64,000 bases of DNA from assembly GCF_036884655.1 (NCBI RefSeq), contig NC_088354.1:17927001-17991000 (forward strand). The letters are read 5' to 3'. The notes beneath the pieces were generated by a model. It had not been told where the DNA came from and searched no databases. It saw only the letters and a program-made list of their open reading frames with translations. The stretch is from Musa acuminata AAA Group. Its lineage: Eukaryota > Streptophyta > Magnoliopsida > Zingiberales > Musaceae. A program made the translations under genes and the position numbers. Positions 58,115 through 64,000 of this stretch are shown one piece after another. Each line of letters opens with the position of its first letter. Position 1 is the first letter of the stretch.

Positions 58115-58838
58115 CTCTCCCCTCCTTAAAAGAAAATTTTAGTCCTCTAAATTTGTCATACCTTCTTCGATTAAAATTAAGATTAAGATTGCACATGGAT
58201 TGAGGCCATCAATATCATTGAGTCTTGCCAATTTCTCATATTATTCAAATCAAAAATTTTTTCTAATAACTTCTATTGTTTCACAACTAGTCTAGCTATA
58301 AAACTTGTAGATTTTCTGCTAAGCGCATCAACTACAACATTGGCTTTACCCCAGGTGATAACAAATAGTACAATCATAATCCTCTAGAAGTTCTATCTAT
58401 CTTCGTTGCCTCATGTTTAACTTCAATAATCCTTTTTATCATTCACCACTGGTGCTCAATCTCTCCTTCCAACATAAAGGAAGCAAGAGAAACCTTCTGA
58501 TCGTCAAGGCAATTTAAGATGTCAAATATTTTTTTTATCTACATTATCCATCATTTTGCTACCATTGGATCGGGCTCCCCACTAAAACTGGGACTAAGCT
58601 CCTTAAATTATTTCATTCCTAGTCCATTCTAATTTGATGTCCCCGATCAACACTTTTAGCTCACTCAATTACTCAAAAAAAATGAAGCAAGAGGACCATG
58701 TATTCTCGATATCTTAGATTCCTAAAAGACATCAAAGTATTTTTTCACTAATCACTATAGTTTACTAGACCTCAATATATTTTGCATATCAAACATTTCA
58801 AATATCTCAGTGATCCTCAAATCGTGCTCTGATACCTC
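58115..58838 (-). pseudogene. Gypsy interior: gag fragment joined to RNase H fragment
   Basis: Minus strand. After the primer site, gag text appears at about 58590-58440: 'GEPDPMVA', 'KIFDILNCLDDQKVSLASFMLEGEIEHQW' and 'MIKRII', the capsid core of plant Ty3/gypsy. It passes directly at about 58435 into 'LNMRQRR.IELLEDYDCTICYHLG' and 'DALSRKS'-like text (58430-58310), the end of gypsy RNase H. Protease, RT and integrase are missing. A purine tract closes the interior. Confidence 0.75.
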
Positions 58839-61713
58839 TGTCACACCTCCCGAATTGATAATATTATAATTTAGATCAACAATCTATTCCAAGATCTAAA
58901 CACATATTTGATGACACTGAGAAAACATTCAAGTCACATCCATAATTCCATAATTCATAAGACCTATGTAGTTTAAAATCATATATCACATTACTCAATG
59001 AATCGTAAAATTGAAAACCAACTCACCAAGACAATAACCACCTCATAAATCCACAAGTGTGGTATTCTATACGATCACAAAAACCAATATTTACCACATG
59101 TTCATATCATTACATAAATTAAACTTAAACACTCCAAAATCCTAAACAAGAGAGGTTCTTTAAACTTTTACAAAACTCATAAGTTCATATTTACCATCAT
59201 TATTTCCATTAGACACCAAGTGTACTTATACAACAAAAACATATCATCCACAAAAGGTTTGCCTAAAGTCTTCTAGCTTTCCACTACCTCAGCCCAATTT
59301 AAATATTTTAGCGAGCGATAAGCTATCCTAAAAAATTTATATAGCAACGGGGTGAGCACATAGAGCTCAACAAGTGACTAACATATCCATAACGAAATAT
59401 GACAGTTTCAAAACAAATAGGTACAAAATACAAGGTAGGGATACAAGAATTTATAGATAGACACTCAACGAAAGCAGAATTACAATGTCATTTTATTCAA
59501 AGCATGTTTTATTCATAACAAGAGAGTAAAGAATAATTGGGATAAATCATTGACGTAAGGAGCATTTTGGGGTATGTCAATGATAGATGAAATATTTCAA
59601 AACATATCAATGGCATAAGAAACATTTCGAATCATATCAATGGCAGATAAAATATTTTGGAGCATATCAATGACATATGAAGTATTTTAGAGTATATCAA
59701 TGGCATAAGAAGCATTTCGGAGCATATCAATGGCAGATGAAATGTTATAGAGCTTATCAATGACATATGAAACATTTCGGATCATATCAATGGCGGATGA
59801 AATATTTCAGAGCATATCAATAGCGTATGAAATGTTTCAGAATATATCAATGGCATATGAAACATTTTGGAGCATATCAATGGCGGATAAAACATTTCAG
59901 AATATATCAATGGTGTATGAAATGTTTTGGAACATATCAATGGTATATGAAGCCTTTCGAAGTATATCAATGGCATATAAAGTATTTTGGAACATATCAA
60001 TGACGTATGAAATGTTTTGAAGCATATCAAAAACAAATGAAACATTTCGGAATATATCAAAGAACAAATACGAAACAAAAGCTCAAACGTCGCATATGAT
60101 GTTGCATACATTTCGTTCTTATCCAATGCACATATAGAAGCACGTAAACAAAGCTTTGGATATCATGTCAAATACATAGATGGTGAAGTGGGATCATAAC
60201 ATAATATAGTCTATCCATTTCTGAATGACCACCAAACATATTCTAGATCATCGCGAGCTCTAAGCACATACCTTTTACCATTTCTAGCAAAAGTCCAAAT
60301 ACTCCATTTATTATTTCTAGCAAAGGTTCATATTATCCCATAAACACCAGTGTATAAAAGGGTATTATGAACAATAAAATTGGGATTTATCGGAAACACA
60401 TGTGGAACAACGGAATGCATGTGCCTATACGAAACATTACGATGCAAACATGAACTTTACATAATAGATTCAGGTATGCAAATACTTATTGGACAAGAGT
60501 ATAGAAGAATTCAAAGCAAAAATGTAAAGCTCAATTGAAGTAAGGATTTTAGCTGAAATCAATTTCCAAAGAGACAAAACAAGAATAGGCAAAATTGATC
60601 AAAGCTTGATTCTAACAAAATTTGAGAGGCACATTACATAAATTATTTGGATAACCAATTATGTTTTAATTTATACAAAATATGGCCATTCAAAATATGT
60701 ATCAATCTAGTTTTCGTTAAATCAAATTTGGTATGAATAGGAGTTTTTAACAATAAGTTATAAACAATTTAGTAACCAAAGGTCTGAGGATATTATCTCT
60801 ATTTTGTAGAATTTATAGAGTTGATTATAATGGATGATTCAATAGGTATTTATGCTCCAAATCTTTCAAATCAAATATGCACTGAAAGATTTATGAGTCT
60901 ATTTTCCAATAAATCATATTTTAGATAAATCAAAATTTTCAGTAGAGAGTTATAAGCAAGAGAGTACTGAAAGGTTAAAACTGATAGACTCTGTTTTACA
61001 GATTTCATGGGGTCATTTAAAATAACAATTTTAGTAGGTAAATAGACTCCAAAGTTATCAATCTTGGTATCAAAAGAAAGAGCTGTGAGTCTATTTTCGG
61101 ATATATTTAGATTTTCCAAAATCAAAATATGTGAAGAAAGTTATGGCAAGAATAATATAGAAAGGTCAAATCTCAAAAAATTCTAGATTCACGGTTTTAT
61201 TCCCAAATAATAGAAATATCAAGTATGAAGCCAAAATCTTCCAAAGTTTTTAGAATTAAAATAAAATTAGATAAAAATATTTGTATAAAAATGGGTTAGA
61301 ATACTTGCCTTCGAAAAATTTAAGTCTCAAATATGTGGAATTGATGCAAAATCTCAAGCTAAAACAAAGCTTTTTCTTCCTCTTATACTTCAATTCGTTT
61401 TCCCTTCTCTTCTCAAACCCATGTTGGCTACAGCTCTTAAGTTTTCCTCCATTAATTTCTCCTCTAATGCATTAGATTTTGCTAATATAAAGATTGCAAG
61501 ATGGCAAGCACGCATGAAAGAGACCAATGTGTTATCTTTAGAACAAACATAGGTGGCACCAACCTTAGGTTAGCTAATGACACATGTTCACCACTTTTTT
61601 TTTAAACCTAATATGAATATTTCACAAATCATATCACATTTCTAATATTTATATTTAGGTCCCTATATTATAAATAGGCCCTTATAAAATTTTAAAAAAT
61701 GAGGGATGTTACA
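58839..61713 (-). repeat. Gypsy 5' LTR
   Basis: 2875 bp; TGTCACACCTCCCG...GGGATGTTACA in plus orientation. It has its own 17-unit 30-bp array at about 59545-60054. Confidence 0.85.
59545..60054. repeat. 30-bp tandem repeat, 17 units (right copy)
   Basis: Same unit, same number and same lack of length change as at 55951-56460. Frames at 59760-60020 (+) and 59782-60126 (-) are by-products. Confidence 0.9.
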
Positions 61714-62200
61714 GTTATGGTATCATATATCTAATAACTTTGATTTGATTACTTTACAAATGTAGAATAGATAGAAAAAGTGTCTCTATAACTTACCAAT
61801 TACTAAGTCATGCACTTGTTTCTTGGTCATCCAATAAGTAAAACTTTATCACACTATATGCAACTAAAGTTGAATAAGTTATAGCAGGTGCATGCTATGC
61901 GTAGGTAATTTGGATGAAGAACACTTTAGAAGATTATGGACTTTATATGAAAAATATCCTTATAAAATATGATAATACTAGTGTAGTTTGTTTAACAAAG
62001 AATCCTATTTAACACTATAGAACTAATCATATTGACATTAGACATCGTTTTATTAGGGATTACATTAATAATCATGATATATGTTTAGATTTAATTGATA
62101 CGAAATATTAATTAGTAGATATTTTTACTAAACCACTAAGCGAGGAATAATTCAATTTTATTAAAAGAGAATTAGGCATGTTGAATCTTTCAAAAGCATG
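61714..62200 (+). pseudogene. Element H, segment 4: RNase H end
   Basis: Resumes after the gypsy target duplication with 'LWYHISNNFDLI' and 'SCTCFLVIQ'. It then runs 'AGACYA..IWMKNTLEDYGLYMKNI', 'YDNTSVVCLTKNPI', 'NHIDIRHRFIRDYI' and 'ADIFTKPLSEE', ending 'ELGMLNLSKA'. These are the closing RNase H blocks of SIRE-like pol, with many stops. Confidence 0.75.
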
Positions 62201-62704
62201 ATTAAAGACTTTTTGCTATTTATGCTTGTATGATTCTTTCTTTTTGCTCAAGGAGATATTTGCCCAAATGAATCATGATCTTTCACTTGACTTTTTGGTG
62301 TTCATGAGTTAAGATTTTTTTTATATAAATCAATACTTTTTACTATTTATTATTCTATGATTCTTTCTTTTTGCTAATGACTAAGGAAAAAATTTATCCA
62401 AATGAATCATGATCTTTTGGTATTCACGATTTAAGATTTATTATGTATGACTCTTTTGTATTCATAACTTGTATACTCTATTTTATTGATGACAAAAGAG
62501 AAAAAGTAACTCATATTTTTTGTTGGTAACAAAACAAGAGAAGTAGTGATTCATTCCTAACTTATGTGTTGAACAAAGAGAGTTATTATACTTTTATAAC
62601 TTCTTATTAATAGTGACTTATGCCTAACTTTTATTACTTATTTTTTGAAACTTGAAACTTGATTGAATATTTGGGCTTGTAATGATAATATCAAGATCGA
62701 ATTT
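62201..62704 (+). other. Element H 3' untranslated sequence
   Basis: AT-rich, no gene, with 'gacaaaagagaaaaagtaa' and 'aacaaaacaagagaagtag' purine-rich phrases (62490-62550). Its 3' LTR is not reached; the next LTR family begins at 62705. Confidence 0.55.
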
Positions 62705-64000
62705 TGCTAGTTATAAGTGTCTTGCAAGCCAATCACGTGAGTGATAGCACGTGTGACATGGTATACACTCTTTTTGCTTATTATTTATTTGATATTTTTC
62801 TCACTTTTTATTACCTATTGCATGTATTATGATGTCCACGGATATGTGCAATAGGAATCGAATCATGATAAGATCATGATAATGAGACCGATTCACCTTT
62901 AAACACAAACCCTAAATAATCCTAGTCATAGATCACTCGAGATGGATATCGAGATAACCGAATAGACTGGTGTGCTATATACCTAATCATATAATGGAGG
63001 CGGCTGGTCTCATAGCTGCTCATGTGGGGACACTAGGGATACCGCACAAGTGCTCATTGTAGAATGAGTTCACTGATTGATCTACTCATGAAATGTTGAA
63101 TAGTTGATGATACCTCATTATCAGATAGTGATTCCATCATCTCAGTGGTGTATCTAATCCTTAGACTTGAAACACCAAGAATATCCAATATGAGTACTCC
63201 ACTCTTTGATACTAGACTTATAGACCTAAAAGTTTCTGATCTAGCACAACTAATTATCGGGAGTGGTAGCCAACCTTACGAGGACTATTGAGTGTCGATA
63301 GAGGATCATATACTATTGATGTCATGAGAGAAATATCCTATATAGTCTTGCTCAAACAAATCCCCAACCAGGTCATTCAGATTAAGAGTGAAATAGTTCT
63401 TTGGGAGAATCCGATTAGAGCGAGACTTGAGTAGAAATCATATAAGCCTAACAGTACCATACCCGGAATACGATCTTTAGGGTATTAGATGGATAAGGTA
63501 CTATAGATATACGGTAACTAAGGATAGACGGGTCCAATGGATTAGATTCCCCTGTATCATTTGGAGACTATGGTATAGTGGCCTAGTACTTCCATAGTCG
63601 ATGAGTCGAGTGAATTATTATAGAGATAATAATTCACTAAGCCAAAAGGAGTTTTGATAGGCATGATCATGGCTAGCTCGATATTGGGCCTAGAGAGTTA
63701 AACACATATGAAAGGTGTTGCGACAAGTAGAGGTTCAGATATGAGATAATTGTTGGAGCTCCTATCTTATTGGATATCTAATAAGCTCCTGAATTATTGG
63801 ATCTTATGGATAAGATCCAATAAGAGCTAATGAGAGATTATTAGGTCGAGATCCACTAATCTAATAGGCTTGGGTAGTTGGATGGAGATCCAATACCCAA
63901 TAGGGTAGGATCCATTATGGTTAAGTTAATAGGAGGCCTATATAAATAGGAGGGAACCAAAGGGCCATAAGCTAGACTCTTTTTTACTACCACCTCTTAT
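62705..64000 (+). repeat. Angela-like LTR (T3), cut by the window edge
   Basis: Begins TGCTAGTTATAAGTGTCTTG, the sense start of the T2 LTR, and follows it in order (ACCTTTAAACACA, GATATCGAGATAACCG, CTCATGTGGGGACACTAG). A TATA box (TATATAAATA, 63939-63948) is present. About 1.3 kb of the expected 1.6-1.7 kb is visible. It could be a 5' LTR or a solo LTR. Confidence 0.75.

Larger units (their letters stand above)
55251..61713 (-). mobile_element. Ty3/gypsy element, internally deleted
   Basis: LTRs 55251-58114 and 58839-61713 with GTTAT duplicated at 55246-55250 and 61714-61718. On the minus strand the LTR starts TGTAACATTCC after a purine tract (AAGGAGGGGAGAG, 58115-58130) and ends GTGTGACA, followed by the primer site GGTATCAGAGCACG (58822-58835). 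The interior is only 724 bp and consists of a gag piece joined to an RNase H piece. The LTRs, each about 2.87 kb, are long and differ visibly, so it is older than C, E or T2. Confidence 0.88.

Noticed and set aside
59760..60126. Repeated-peptide frames (about ten-residue period) on both strands
   Set aside because: They are produced by the 30-bp tandem array; also at 56188-56517.

Overview
The window looks like plant nuclear DNA from heterochromatic, intergenic sequence, most likely a monocot. It is almost entirely nested LTR retrotransposons and has no intact host gene. The evidence is SIRE/Maximus-like Ty1/copia elements, an Angela/Tork-like copia family, a Ty3/gypsy element, a plant LINE ORF1 with a DUF4283-type domain, and a plant hAT transposon end. 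LTRs with GGCGGTGCCACCGCC boxes next to SIRE and Angela-type copia elements remind me of Musaceae (banana/ensete). That is an impression from memory, not a search result.

Layout. 1-663 is the 3' end of a hAT transposon inserted into a minus-strand LINE ORF1 remnant (664-1660). 1661-4384 is non-repetitive or unrecognised sequence with, at best, gene fragments. From 4385 the window is one retrotransposon nest. Element A (SIRE-like, +, 5'-truncated) is 4385-7823. A SIRE-like copia element called H (+) is the outer host and survives in four pieces (7824-8283, 17747-18024, 52965-55250, 61714-62704). Inserted in H are: (i) an Angela-like solo LTR (8284-17746, minus) that itself contains element C (9323-17275, minus, gag-only, TSD ATCCA); (ii) element G (18025-52964, +), whose 5' LTR contains element D (19092-37164, +, TSD GACCG/GACCA), which contains element E (26774-34943, minus, TSD CAAGA); G also contains a full-length Angela-like element T2 (40266-49147, minus, TSD ATCAC); (iii) an internally deleted Ty3/gypsy element (55251-61713, minus, TSD GTTAT). 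The window ends in another Angela-like LTR (62705 to the edge).

How the parts work together. Each SIRE-like copy has the order LTR, iMet-type primer-binding site, gag (with zinc knuckle), protease, integrase, reverse transcriptase, RNase H, polypurine tract, LTR. All are broken by stops and frameshifts; E is closest to intact. D and G additionally carry, between pol and the 3' LTR, an accessory reading frame that resembles plant 'putative transposon protein' domains. In both it is preceded by a block of GGYGGTRSCACC-like boxes and a TATA box, the same architecture as the LTR promoters. That second internal promoter, plus stop codons shared at identical codons among separate copies (a UAG at the gag/protease border and a stop in the RT-RNase H linker), are the observations most worth following up.

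Limits. Coordinates of element ends are from terminal TG..CA, PBS/PPT and target-site duplications read by eye. Clade names and domain names come from recognition of motifs, not from database searches. Percent identities were not computed.
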